DNA of 64,000 nucleotides from Pseudofabraea citricarpa. Taxonomy: Eukaryota > Ascomycota > Leotiomycetes > Helotiales > Dermateaceae. The stretch covers positions 62,001-126,000 of the forward strand of contig JAPWGK010000024.1 of NCBI GenBank assembly GCA_029641185.1, in the 5' to 3' direction. The notes below the pieces were generated by a model that saw nothing but the letters and a program-made list of their open reading frames with translations, searched no databases and was not told the DNA's origin. This document shows, one piece after another, positions 1-10,405 of this stretch (position 1 is the first letter of the stretch; each line of letters opens with the position of its first letter). The position numbers were made by a program, and so were the translations under genes.

Positions 1-340
1 AATGGGCCTACAACTTATTATCTAGCGAGATCAAGTTGCTGTAATATAAACCCTTGAAAGCACTTGTTCTTCTGTCAATTGGCTAACGAGATATAATGTA
101 TGAATTGGTCATGCCTTTTTTCCCCTGGAAATATTCTGTTCTCTGAAATCAAACCAGCTCTTTCTCGTTCATGAAATTTGAATGCTGAGCCACCCAGAAT
201 TCTCTCTTCTAACTCCATGTGCTAGGCTAGTGCTGGACCGACGGGACTCCAGCGGCCGCCCCCACATTTTACCTGAGAACCCCCGAAATATTTCTTTCGC
301 AACAAACCTGAACCATTCATACAACACTCAAACCACAGCC
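1..340. other. Upstream region and leader of FYV7
   Basis: No gene is seen here. An in-frame upstream ATG at 182 would extend FYV7 by 53 residues, but that extension has no resemblance to the family, so the stretch is read as promoter and 5' leader. Confidence 0.5.
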
Positions 341-1010
341 ATGGCACCCAAGAGACCAGTTGAAGATGATAGCGAGGCAGCACCGCGGCCTAAGAAACAA
401 CGCTCCAAGTTCGACGTCGGCCCAGAGAACCTCCCAGATGGAACATGGCGTAGAAAAGGCACGACTCCTCTCATCGCAGTCTAAGCTGAGACCTGTATTG
501 ACATGTGCTCTAGTGATCAAGATCAAGCAAGATCTCATTCATAAGTCCAAAGTCAAGAAATCATACGCCAAGATCAAAGCTCGAGAGCCTGTTGTCGAGA
601 AGTCTGTATACACTCAGGACGACGAGGAAGCAGAACCTACCATAGAACCGACGCAGGAACTCCATCCAGATCGCCAGGCTATGCTTGACGCGCCGCGTGA
701 GCCAACACCACCTCCTCTTGCAGACCAGTCGCAAGTTTTTCAGAAGAAGATTTCCCAGACGAGAAAAGGAAAACGACCGGCATACTTTGAAAAGGAGCAG
801 GCTTTTGCCGAGCAGAAGAAACAGGAGGCAGATGCGAGGAGGGCTGAGTTTGAGAGACGTGATAAGGAGAAGAGAGAGAAGATTGAAGAGAGAGAACGAT
901 TTAGAAGGGCGATGGCTAAGGCGCGAACCGGTGGACAAAATGGCCAGAGGAAACTAGGGAGGGAGAGCAAAGTCCTGCTTGAGAAGGTGAAGAGAATGGT
1001 TGCTGAATAA
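341..1010 (+). CDS. FYV7: rRNA-processing protein Fyv7
   Basis: Small nucleolar protein expected to act in pre-rRNA processing for the 40S subunit. Two exons, 341-458 and 514-1010, give 204 residues. The intron 459-513 (55 bp) starts with GC and ends CTCTAG; joining it makes the family core [14 protein letters not shown] followed by [15 protein letters not shown], which fits Fyv7 proteins. The N-terminus is basic with a KKQR cluster; the C-terminal half is a long charged helix rich in Lys, Glu and Arg (about residues 125-200). Start chosen at MAPKRP because it directly precedes the conserved part. No GT donor in the area gives an open joined frame, so the GC donor is the best reading. Its 3' end faces the homeobox gene. 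Confidence 0.85.
459..513 (+). other. GC-AG intron of FYV7
   Basis: Donor context AAAAG|GCACGA and acceptor CTCTAG|TG. The AG before the donor matches what GC donors usually need. Seen directly; use by the spliceosome is inferred from the restored reading frame. Confidence 0.7.
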
Positions 1011-1403
1011 ACTTCATTTCGGGGAACTTGTACCTCAAGACCTTGTATCGCCTTAATCAAATACCGGGAATGAAATTACGAAGCCAGACGTTGTGATCTC
1101 TTACTCAAAATATCATGGTAAGAGGGCATCATTACGCACCCAGAGGGTAGGTAAATTCATTATCAAGACATCTATAGCCAAGGATTTAACAAGGACTTCA
1201 TCTGGATTCAGAAGCTATCCGTATTAAAACAATTCTACAAGGGTATAAAAAGCAACCACTCCATGCCTGTGCCCCCCATTATAATCATATAATCATTAAG
1301 TTCCCCAAACGAGAGCAGAGTGAGTAGGTCCTGTTTAAGTTTCCCCATCTTCAACTACCTGAGTGTGGATCGTCATCTCCTTGCCCTGTCTGTCATGAAT
1401 GGC
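1011..1403. other. Intergenic between convergent 3' ends
   Basis: This 393-bp stretch separates the FYV7 and homeobox gene stops. I see no coding signal; it should hold both 3' UTRs. Confidence 0.5.
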
Positions 1404-2357
1404 CTAAAGATCTTGTCTCCCATCGGAATTCGCGATAACACCCTGTCGTAGATCTTTTAGTCTTGCAATGTTATCTTCAATGTCTTGGAGGAATTTTCCA
1501 AGGGCCGCCTCATTGCCACTTGGTGGTAATTGCACGAGAGAAGGCTGATGTGACGGGCGATCAAGCCGTAGAGACTGTTGTCATGTTAGCCCGTCTTCAC
1601 CAACAGGGCCGAAAAGCTTACCCTGCCAGAAGGCTTCCAAACAATTGCGTTCTCGTCGACTTCTTTAATACTGAGGGGCTCCTACAGATCATACTATCAG
1701 TAGAGTTCCCCAACTGACGGGTGCAGGAAGTAGACTGACTCACAGTGCTGCCACTGGCATGTCGCTTTGGGCTTGGATTCAGGACCATACTGTCTTCCAA
1801 GGCTCTCTTCTTCATCCTCTGCTTGCGATTGCTGAACCATTCCGAGACTTTCTGCACCGGAGCATCGACCTCAACAGCCAGTCGCTCTCGCGTAGCTCGG
1901 CTAGGACTGTCACCATTCAGCAGCTCCCGCTCTAGAACCTTGACTTGAATCTTGGTGAGCTTCGCGAAACGGCGTGCTTTGCCATCGGTCTGAGAACCGT
2001 CAGGGTCGAGACTGCCATCACGGATTGAGTGCTCGTCGCCGGATGCCTTCTTCTCCTTGGCCTTGCTCCCTCTGCGATAGCGATAATTGACGAACCAGTC
2101 CTGCTGAGAGTCAGTGACGCGTGATGGCCGCCATGGATGAGGTCACTTACTGCAACTTTCTTGACGGGTACGTCGAATTGCTGTGCCAGTTGAATGATTA
2201 TTTCGTCGCTGGGTGTGTCGCTCTTGGAGGCCTGCTCCTCCAGGATGTGAGCTTGATCTTTATCGAAGCGCGCATATTTGGTGGGGGTATCAGTATCCAT
2301 TTTCACGTTTTTAATCGCAGACCCAAGCGACGACGAAGATGAATGCATGGCGGCCAT
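1404..2357 (-). CDS. Two-homeodomain transcription factor
   Basis: Predicted nuclear DNA-binding protein with two homeodomain-like units. Exon 1 (2151-2357) and exon 2 (from 2100 down) join across a 50-bp intron with GTAAGT donor and CAGCAG acceptor. Unit 1, about residues 26-80, ends with recognition helix WFVNYRYRR; unit 2, about residues 110-165, ends with WFSNRKQRMKKR. Both keep the W-F-x-N core of helix 3. The C-terminal splicing is uncertain: a donor follows RHASGST, and an open segment with GKFLQDIEDNIARLKDL ends at the stop 1404-1406. My best chain uses an exon from about 1692 to 1626 and a last exon starting near 1522. Target genes are unknown. Confidence 0.65.
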
Positions 2358-2783
2358 CTTTGAGTCAAGGGAGGATGAAAGAATCTCAAGAATTATTTTT
2401 TCTTCAAAGGGGAAGCATGCTATAAGCCCTGCGGGGGAGGGGGCATTACTCTTTCATATGTTCCTCCCTAAAGAAAAGAAAAAAAAGTTTTCACCAAGCC
2501 TGAAAAAAAAGAAAAAGAAAAAAAAAAGAAAAAAAAAGGAGAAAAAAAAAGGAAGTGCACCATGCTACTCGGCGGTCGCGCCCGCCACCTCAACCCGATG
2601 ATGACACCCGAGTGGCCCAACCAGTAATCCGCTACTCGCAACAGGAATAGCCGACCACTTGGCTGCCGACTGTCGGCCAAGGCCGGTCATCCCTCATCCC
2701 TATCCTCAATTTCTCACATGAGCAAGCAGTACTGAATCGAATGCCAAGTAAATCATCGTTCTCTCGCGTTTCTAATCCCATAG
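2358..2783. other. Region upstream of the homeobox gene
   Basis: Shared by the homeobox 5' end and the aminotransferase 3' end. It contains the A/G-rich tract described separately. No gene seen. Confidence 0.5.
2466..2554 (+). repeat. Polypurine (A/G-only) low-complexity tract
   Basis: A stretch of nearly only A and G, with A-runs of up to eleven bases broken by single G residues. It lies about 110-195 bp upstream of the homeobox start codon. Such tracts are common nucleosome-poor promoter elements; function here is inference. Confidence 0.7.
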
Positions 2784-4482
2784 TTACAAATTACTTGTTC
2801 TCGTCTCTAGAGTTCCAGCCACATGCTTCTCGACCGCGTGTAGCTCAGCACGGCGGATGATACTATCAAGGGCAAATGCAACCTTTTCAAAACAACTTGG
2901 ATTAAGACCAGCAACATTTATCCTACCAGAAGCAGGCAGGTAGATATGAAACTCAGCAGTTACTTGGCTGACTTGTTTCGCCGATAGAGGTAGATAGCTG
3001 CATCTGATCAGTTGCAGGAAGATTTTATCAGAAGAGAATGCTTACCTGAACAGTCCTTGTTCTTCCAAAATAAAGTGCCAATCTCCAGGAGTCTAACAAA
3101 AATTAGCGGAGCTCAAGTATGGGATATTGAGATAATGGATAGTGAGAACTTTGTATCTTTCAACGAGTAACGTGTGTAGGACACGTCGATTTTCTTTCAG
3201 TCGACATCTCATAACGCCAACATTCTCAATCCTAAATATGATTATTATGGATTGGTACTCGTGACAAAAGTGTAATACGTACCATTCTTGTTTCAACGCA
3301 TCTGATTCCATTATTATGGTTGCTAAACGGGCACCGTATGCTGGGGACGAGGAGAATTCCCAGCGAATCAAGCTTCTTAATTGGTCTTTTATATTCTCGG
3401 CGATCTGTGAATCATTGACCACAATATGAAGTGCTCCTACCCGCTCACCATATAAAGCCATATTCTTTGAGAATGATTGTGCGACCTGTGATTATAGATG
3501 TCAGCTCTACGACCTGTCTATCTGTCAATCAGTAGGCCATATCTTACAATCATTTCAAAGCCCTCACGAATAAAATGACGAACTCCAAAGGCATCCTCAT
3601 CGAGTCCATCACCAAAGCCCTGATACGCGATATCTAGAAGGCTTCAACGAGTATAAACAGGAACAGATTCTAGAGGAAATACCTAGAAATGGAATTATCT
3701 GCGACTGCTTCATTGCAGAGGCAAGCTCGATCCACTGGCTTTGCGAGAAATTCATGCCAGTCGGATTATGGCAGCATCCTTGCAAGACAAAGATGCTATG
3801 TGAAGGTGCCTCTTGGACAGTTTTCAAGATGCCCTCGAAATCCAAAGTCTGCAATAAATCATTGTAATGGCAGTATGGGATCGTTTCGTAACCGGCATGC
3901 TCAAACAATGGCTTGTAGTTACCCCAAGCCGGAGTGCCGATGTATACAAGGCCGCTGCTATGTGATAGAAATTTCCTCGCGAAGACAGCACCAAGGTGAT
4001 TAGCCCCGGTTCCTGAAATGGTTTGGACAGATGCTATCTGTACAGAATATTAAGTCATACTTCTCAATTCTGGGAGGAATGGAGCCCTTACGCAGTCGCT
4101 TGCGTATTCTCCAAAAAGAAGCTGGCTAGCAAGTCTTATAAACTGTTGGTTGCCAGTGGTTAGATCATACTACTGACTAGTTAGAAGCTTTCGTTCCTGT
4201 AGACGATTTTAATAGATGGGTTAAATACATCATGACCAGGATTTTGTTCTTCTAGAATTCGTTTTGCCTAAATCAGTGAGCCTGTGTCAAGTGTGGTGAA
4301 GGTTTTGCTCGCACCTTCTTGATCACAGGAAGTTCAAAATAATCCCCTTGCTCATTGCGATAGACACCTGCTCCCAGATCAATTTTCTCTGGGTATTGGT
4401 CTGATTCAAGTTCAATTTTCAGATCAAACATGGGGTCTATGGGTCCCTTGGGAACGTTGAGAAATAAGCTTGTTCCGGTCAT
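2784..4482 (-). CDS. Aspartate aminotransferase-like enzyme (class I PLP)
   Basis: PLP-dependent transaminase of the aspartate aminotransferase fold, moving amino groups between an amino acid and a 2-oxo acid. About eight exons join in frame. Visible marks: N-terminal DLGAGVYRNEQG; NPTGMN in the PLP-site region; lysine motif VAQSFSKNMALYGERVG carrying the Schiff-base Lys; TPGDWHFIL near the small-domain hinge; and a GRINVAGL segment. There is no obvious mitochondrial presequence. The divergence from housekeeping enzymes, plus the neighbouring regulator, aldolase remnant and amino-acid permease, suggests a dedicated pathway copy. The exact substrate cannot be read from sequence. Introns I placed: 4268-4314, 4170-4228, 4038-4091, 3634-3682 and 3486-3547, plus three near the 3' end. 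Confidence 0.85.
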
Positions 4483-4872
4483 CTTTGCAAACGAGTAGTG
4501 GGGTGCTTGGCCGGTTGACTTTCTTTTTACGAATGCAGTCGACGGAGGATATCAGCAGGACATAGATACAAAAGAACAGTAATTCAAAGCTTATATGACT
4601 ATGATAGCTGTTCTAAATGAACTGCAGATTGAAAATGGTATCCCCGGTATTTCATTTTCTTTGGATCCGAAGAAGGGGTCGGAAGCCTTATCCGAGCCAA
4701 CTTCCGAATTGAATTATGCATTCAATATGGATAGACTCCACAAATCTAATAGCACAATGAGCGACAGCAAAACAATTTGACGACTTTCATTGATATGAAT
4801 TTTATGAGTAAGTACAAATCTGAAGCTAACCTATGTAACGCTTCCGATCCCTTGGATATCAGCTCGTTGCAT
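4483..4872. other. Intergenic between aminotransferase and regulator
   Basis: AT-rich 390-bp stretch holding the aminotransferase promoter and the 3' UTR of the Zn2Cys6 gene. No coding signal I trust. Confidence 0.45.
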
Positions 4873-7377
4873 TTACTGGTTATCAGCCCAGAACCACTGG
4901 TCATCAGACACATCAAAATGCATACCGTCGAAAAGGTCCCCTTCAAAAAACTCTAAGGCTGATTGCATGTTTCCATATTCAATCTCAGAGATGTCCTCGA
5001 CTTGGGTACTCATCATCGCTTGCGTACGATCTACGAATGAAGAACCAGATTCTCCAAGGCTAATAGTCTCTGAGCTTCTCCTTTGGGCGTCTTGGTCGTG
5101 TAAGATACTTCCCATGGTTTGAAGCTCGTTCAATCCTGTCAGGTAGCACGTGGCCAGCTTATTTCCCAGCGATGACATGGTTTGCAAAACGACTTTGGCA
5201 TCATTTACGTGCCTTAATGCCGGCATGAAGCTTACATCAACGATCGCAATTAATGTTATCACGAAAGCCGACGAGAACGTAGCTTCCAAATCAAATGGTA
5301 AAAAGATTTCTGCTTCTAATGTCAATGCCTTGCTGGCTTGAAGTATAAAGGAACTCCATACCAATAAGGTCCTGATCATGCAAAGATATTAAAATATTCA
5401 ATGAAGTTACACATGCTTCGATGCAAGTGCCTAACAGCGCCTTGATGAAATCTGAAAGTTCCTTGTTTGCGAGATTATAGTTGTGCATCTCCAATTTTCT
5501 TTTGGTCAAGTAGAACGCAATAGGTCGAATTGCTAATATGGGGCACTCAACAAGTTTCAGTTTTGATAAATTGACAGGACAAGATTGGAATTACCTGATG
5601 ATACGACAAGTGCAAGCTGGCTGAGCTGCGTGATAATGTCTTACATGTATCGGCAGCACGGAGCGGTGCCATTGAATTAAGCTGGGGTATTAAGTCCGTC
5701 ATGTCAATCAAAACTTCCTGCACACCACCAAGAAACGATTTGTCGACTCTTCCATTCAATCGATACACAGCTTATATTGTTAGATATCTCCACATCAAGA
5801 AGTGTTCACACTCACTGGTCACGACTTTTCCCAACAGGTGAGACAACTTGACGTTCAGAGCTAATCCGCGACTGGATTCTTCCTTCTCTATATCCTGAGC
5901 CTCTGGAGGTGAGGGTATGTTGATATCTTCTTCGGCATTTAAAGCTAGAGGTGTACCCATTAAAGTTGACAGTTTTCGCTCGAGTATATATACAGACCAC
6001 CATAGCTTAAGGCGGTGTTGATATTGTTGATCAGGCAGCAAGTCAAGGGCGATGCTACGGTTCAGTCCTTGAGAAAGGCATATTCTCATCGCTTGTCCAA
6101 TCTGCAGGTATGAGTTTGATTCTTACGGACAGGGCATATCGCTTACGTATGTATATGCTGCATTCCGCATATCTATACATTGAAGATATAATGCCACCAA
6201 ACACAGAACTTCAACAGCTAGAACTGGTTGCTTAAATAGACCAAAAACACTTGGTAGGGATCGCATCGCATCGATGAAATACTCTGCCCCTGGTGGACCA
6301 AGTGCCGTCGCTCTTCTACCGGTGAATAACTTTCCAAAGGCCAATATCAAATGCAGTTGAGTGTACCAAAGTCCTGATGTGTTTTGTGTGTTTGTACCAC
6401 TCTTGTAACTCATTTGGACTCGATCCATGAAATCTACAGCATCAAAGAAATGAAATATTGAGCCCAGATGAAACTGAACTGTACTTAGTTGATATTTCAC
6501 ATACTCATATGGTGGAATATCTGGAGTAGGCGCCTCCATCGTCCCATCTAAGACTTCGGAGATACTATAAACTGCACCTTCTACACCAGGGACTTCATCG
6601 TGGAGATTCAAATTATGAACGTGTTGGTTTATCAAATTGCGCACTTGCCAACTAAACGACCAAGTTGAAGAATGCCCCAAATATCCTTTGCTAGAGTCAG
6701 CTCGTTTGATGTGTTCTTAGATAAAAATCAATCATACTATGGGATCCAGATGGGTCAATGGCAAATTGTGACGGCGAAGCAGTTAAAGGATTCACAATAC
6801 TGTCCGTACTGAGATCTCTCTGCAGACCCAAACTTTGATGTTGATTGAGATTCCTTAATGTCCTTGAACCCTCGGGTAACAAGATGTCAGAGTTATTGTT
6901 ATTCGAATTTTCCTGGTTATCACAAAGTGCGTTAATGGTGCCCTGATCAGATGTGAGCATTAGCTCATCGTTGTCATTCAAATTTTGTAGCGGCGTCTGT
7001 AATCTCTCGTCAGGCCTTCCTTCTAAAGCGCTGAGCTTCTGCTGAATATCTCGAAATCGTCTAGCAATTATTAGTCAGGTAACTAGAGTGTGATTTGCAA
7101 CATTATCCCCACTTCTCTGATACTGCGACTCTTCGGTCCACTTCATCAAAGATACAGTCATGGCTGCCCACCTGGCAATTCCGGCATGGATGTTGACCCG
7201 AGCATTTGACTTTTCTTTTTTTGCATCGTCGACAGCTATTACTATCAGTATTGTGTGATGGGTGCAATCTACGGGGAAGCCTGTGCGCTTCAGCATGAAT
7301 GATGCCACTTACGCGTTCTGTGTCCTTTTTAGCACTCTTCCATTGCTACTTGTGGATCCTGATCTTGCAGCATCCAT
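4873..7377 (-). CDS. Zn2Cys6 fungal transcription factor
   Basis: Pathway-type regulator. The first exon (MDAARSG...) splices at a GTAAGT donor near 7313 into an exon with a perfect zinc cluster, C-x2-C-x6-C-x5-C-x2-C-x6-C, starting SCRRCKKRKVKC. The middle part carries the fungal-specific regulatory domain: RLKLWWSVYILERKLSTLMG is the classic signature, encoded around 5950-6030. Further down, HDQDLIEIFLPFDLEATFSS is rebuilt by an intron with GTATGG donor and GCAG acceptor near 5295-5355. The acidic C-terminus ends with DQWFWADNQ. Many small introns; not all were placed exactly. Its position beside an aminotransferase and a permease suggests it controls that group, which is inference. Confidence 0.85.
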
Positions 7378-7788
7378 TATATGCTGATAAGATTGGGTAA
7401 TTGATGCAATCAAGCATAAAATCTCGGAAGGATATCTGAAAGCTCGGAAGATGAAATAGTCAACAAGTGTAGAGATCCGAGAAGCAGGTCGAAGCCACAT
7501 GTGATATTTTCGGATAAACTTTCCGCAGCTAAATTATGTGCCGATAAGCTTGTTGCGAAAGCTTTCTTTCCCCGGGCCGTAGAAAAGATTCATAGCAGTA
7601 TTTCCTTTTATAAATTATTACTTATGTTACAGTCTTTCTACCCTTTTAAGGTAGTATATTGCAGCTCTAAATTGGCCAAAATTCAGTTATGGTGAGAATT
7701 ACACAGTCTCAACAGACAAACAAGCGCAAGTGTTTATGGATAAGTAGTAAATATATAACAGGGATGAATTAATATGAATTTTACGTTA
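7378..7788. other. AT-rich intergenic stretch
   Basis: Holds the promoter of the Zn2Cys6 gene and the 3' side of the aldolase remnant. No gene seen. Confidence 0.45.
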
Positions 7789-8377
7789 TTATTCTAACGC
7801 TTTCAGCACCTTCACGTTCTCATTTGCCCCAGCTGCTAGTAGTCCCATATCCAGGTTTCCAAGAATAAATCTGGCTCCAAGTCTTTGGATGGCATCACTG
7901 CAAAGTTCAGGTCTATTATAAAGTCCAGCCAGGCCAAAGATTCTGCCATTGTTCTTACAACTCGTGGCGACCTTTTCCAATGCTCTTGTAAAGATGGGAT
8001 TATCCCACTGGCCTTGAATTCCAAGCTCATGAGACAAATCATTAGCACCAATCAGCAGGACTTCGGCGCCGGGCACCGCGGCGATTCCCTCGATATTTGA
8101 CAATGCCTCTGCTGTCTCTATCATCAGAAAGACAGTGGATCCTGATTCATCAAGCTGTGCCATGATTTCAGCAGGCGGCATTGGCCTGTATTGAAACTGA
8201 GGCAAAGCAGCTGTAAGCGAGCGTTTGCCTGTGTATCTTGTGCCAGGTCGCGGATACTTGCAGATTCCCACTGCCGCTTGAGCTTCTTCTATAACACACT
8301 ATTAGAATTGCTCTCTTGATCGGATAGATTTTGGAAAGCGATCGTACCAATTGTACTTATATGTGGAAATATTACTA
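7789..8377 (-). pseudogene. 5'-truncated HpcH/HpaI-family aldolase
   Basis: Remnant of a class II, metal-dependent aldolase acting on 4-hydroxy-2-oxo acids. An exon 7789-8288 joins across intron 8289-8347 (59 bp, GTACGA...TTATAG) to a short upstream piece reading IFPHISTIEEAQAAVG. The product keeps KYPRPGTR, the metal-ligand Glu in MIETAEAL and the metal-ligand Asp in IGANDLSHELG, and ends normally at ALE. Everything before about residue 95 of a usual ~250-residue enzyme is absent, including the catalytic His and substrate Arg regions. The homology stops where the divergent permease begins. No stop codon or frameshift is seen in what remains. An active short form is unlikely. Confidence 0.7.
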
Positions 8378-10257
8378 TGATTGCATTGGGTGGTGCCTTG
8401 GGTACTGGATTGCTGATTGGCACGTAAGTTTTACATGAAAAAAAAACCAAATATAAGTATAATATTCTGATAGAATATATAGGGGGCAAGCATTGGCTAA
8501 AACTGGACCTGCTGGTGTCCTTATAGACTATTCTATTATCGGAATTATAGTTTTTATGGTAATGTCCGCTCTTGGTGAGATGATTACGCATATGCCTCTA
8601 GCTCGTAAGTAACATCATTGTGCCATATGTTGAAGCACACTCTGACTTTGAGTGAAGATGGTTTTGGTGGTTATGCTTCTCGGTTTGTGGATCCGGCACT
8701 TGGGTTTGCAACGGGATATTCTTACTGGTTTAAGTACGTCTTAGCCACACCAAATCAGCTTACCGCTGCAGGATTGATCATGAAGGTAACTTAACTTCCT
8801 AGCGTATTCTCATTCATGTAAGCTGATGTTCCTATTTAGTTTTGGGTTGGAGATCGCGTAAATCCTGGAGTCTTCATTGCCATCTTTCTTGTTGCCATTC
8901 TATTTATCAATTACTTTGGAATCAAAGCCTTTGGCGAATTCGAGTTCTGGTTGAGCAGTATCAAAGTAGTTGTCATCGTAGGAATCATACTTCTCTGCTT
9001 GGTTTTAGCGTGTGGCGGTGGTCCGAAGTAAGCCTTGCGTTTCTATCCCTAAAACAAGCTGTTAATTATTGCAGTCATGATGCTACAGGTTTCAGGTACT
9101 GGTCGAATCCAGGTGCTTTCGCTGAGTATAAGGTCAAAGGATCTCTTGGTCGCTTCATGGGAGTTTGGAGCTCAATGATTCAGGCGTAAGTGATTCGGCT
9201 TCAACCGTTTCGGGAATTTCCATTGACAGTATTCTAGCACATACGCTTTCTTAGGAACAGAGCTCGTTGGTGTCACGGTTGGGGAAACTCAAAATCCTCG
9301 ACGAGCCATGCCCAAAGCCATTCGACTGACGTTCTATCGCATCTTCTTCTTCTACATACTCAGCGTATTTTTCTTGGGCATGGTTGTACCATACAACAGC
9401 CCTCTTCTTGTTTTTGCAACTAAATCTAGCACCAGCGCGGCTGCATCTCCATTCCTCGTCGCTGTCGAGATTGCGTCCATAAATGGCTTGGATCATGTCA
9501 TCAACGTATGTCTGCTAATTTTTGTTTTTTCAGCATCAAATTCTGGTAAGTACTCTAGAGAAAAAGTGAGAAGGTCTGCAGCTAAAAAAAGAATTCTAGA
9601 TTTATATATTGCATCCCGAACCATCTATGGGCTGGCTGTTGATAACAAGGCCCCTAAAATATTCGCAAAGACAAACAAGTCTGGAGTGCCTATCTACTCA
9701 CTTGGCGCCAGCGCTATCTTCTGCCTCCTCGCATTCATGAGCGTCAAGCAAAGCGCCAGCGTAGTATTTGGGTACTTGACTAATCTTGTCACTGTTTTCG
9801 GTAAAGTTCTTCATCCTGTGCACTACATTTTCAGCTAACAGGATCCTCAGGTATGCTAACCTGGATTAATATTCTCGTCTCTCATATTGCATTTCGCCGT
9901 GCGTGTAAAGCACAAAGTGTTCCGGATTCCAGTCTCGCCTACCGAGCACCATTTGGCATAGCTGGATCTGTCGGTGCGGTTTTGTTTCTAAGTCTTGTAA
10001 TTCTTACAAAAGGCTTCGACGTGTTTATCCACAAATTTGACTATAAGAACTTCATAGTTCAATACATTGGTATTCCGGTGTACTTGGCAATGATCTTTGG
10101 CTATAAAATGGTATTCAAGACGAAGATGGTATTACCTAAAGCAGCAGACCTGTGGAGTGGAACACAAGTCTTTAGGGACGAGGAGGAGAGGGTCGAGGCA
10201 GAGCAAGCGTTGCAAAAGAAAACATTCTATAGCCAGTTTATTTCCTGGCTCTTTTAA
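8377..10257 (+). CDS. Amino-acid permease (YAT type), N-terminus shortened
   Basis: Plasma-membrane amino-acid/proton symporter of the fungal AAT/YAT family. About eight exons join cleanly, with introns at 8424-8482 and near 8606, 8787, 9028, 9185, 9546 and 9800. Reading starts inside TM1 with MIALGGALGTGLLIGTG and continues with MSALGEMITHMPL, GFGGYASRFVDPALGFATG and TYAFLGTELVGVT, all hallmark segments. The C-terminus QFISWLF is complete. Family members usually have 50-80 cytosolic residues before TM1; none are found here, and the DNA just upstream belongs to the oppositely oriented aldolase remnant. The residues before the ATG, GNIT, may be a relic of a family-like HIT segment. It may be transcribed only from a fortuitous promoter. 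Confidence 0.75.
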
Positions 10258-10405
10258 GTTGTTCGTATCTACGAGAAAGGGTAACAACCTCCGGATGTAA
10301 AAGAACGCTTGTATTTTTCTCTGCGCTTCAACTTAGGACACCATATCCACACTCGAGTCACTTATTTTTATTTTTAGACATTTGGTGATACTATTTTATC
10401 TAGCA

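Noticed and set aside
182..340. In-frame N-terminal extension of FYV7
   Set aside because: The extra 53 residues do not resemble the family, and the core starts properly at the ATG at 341.
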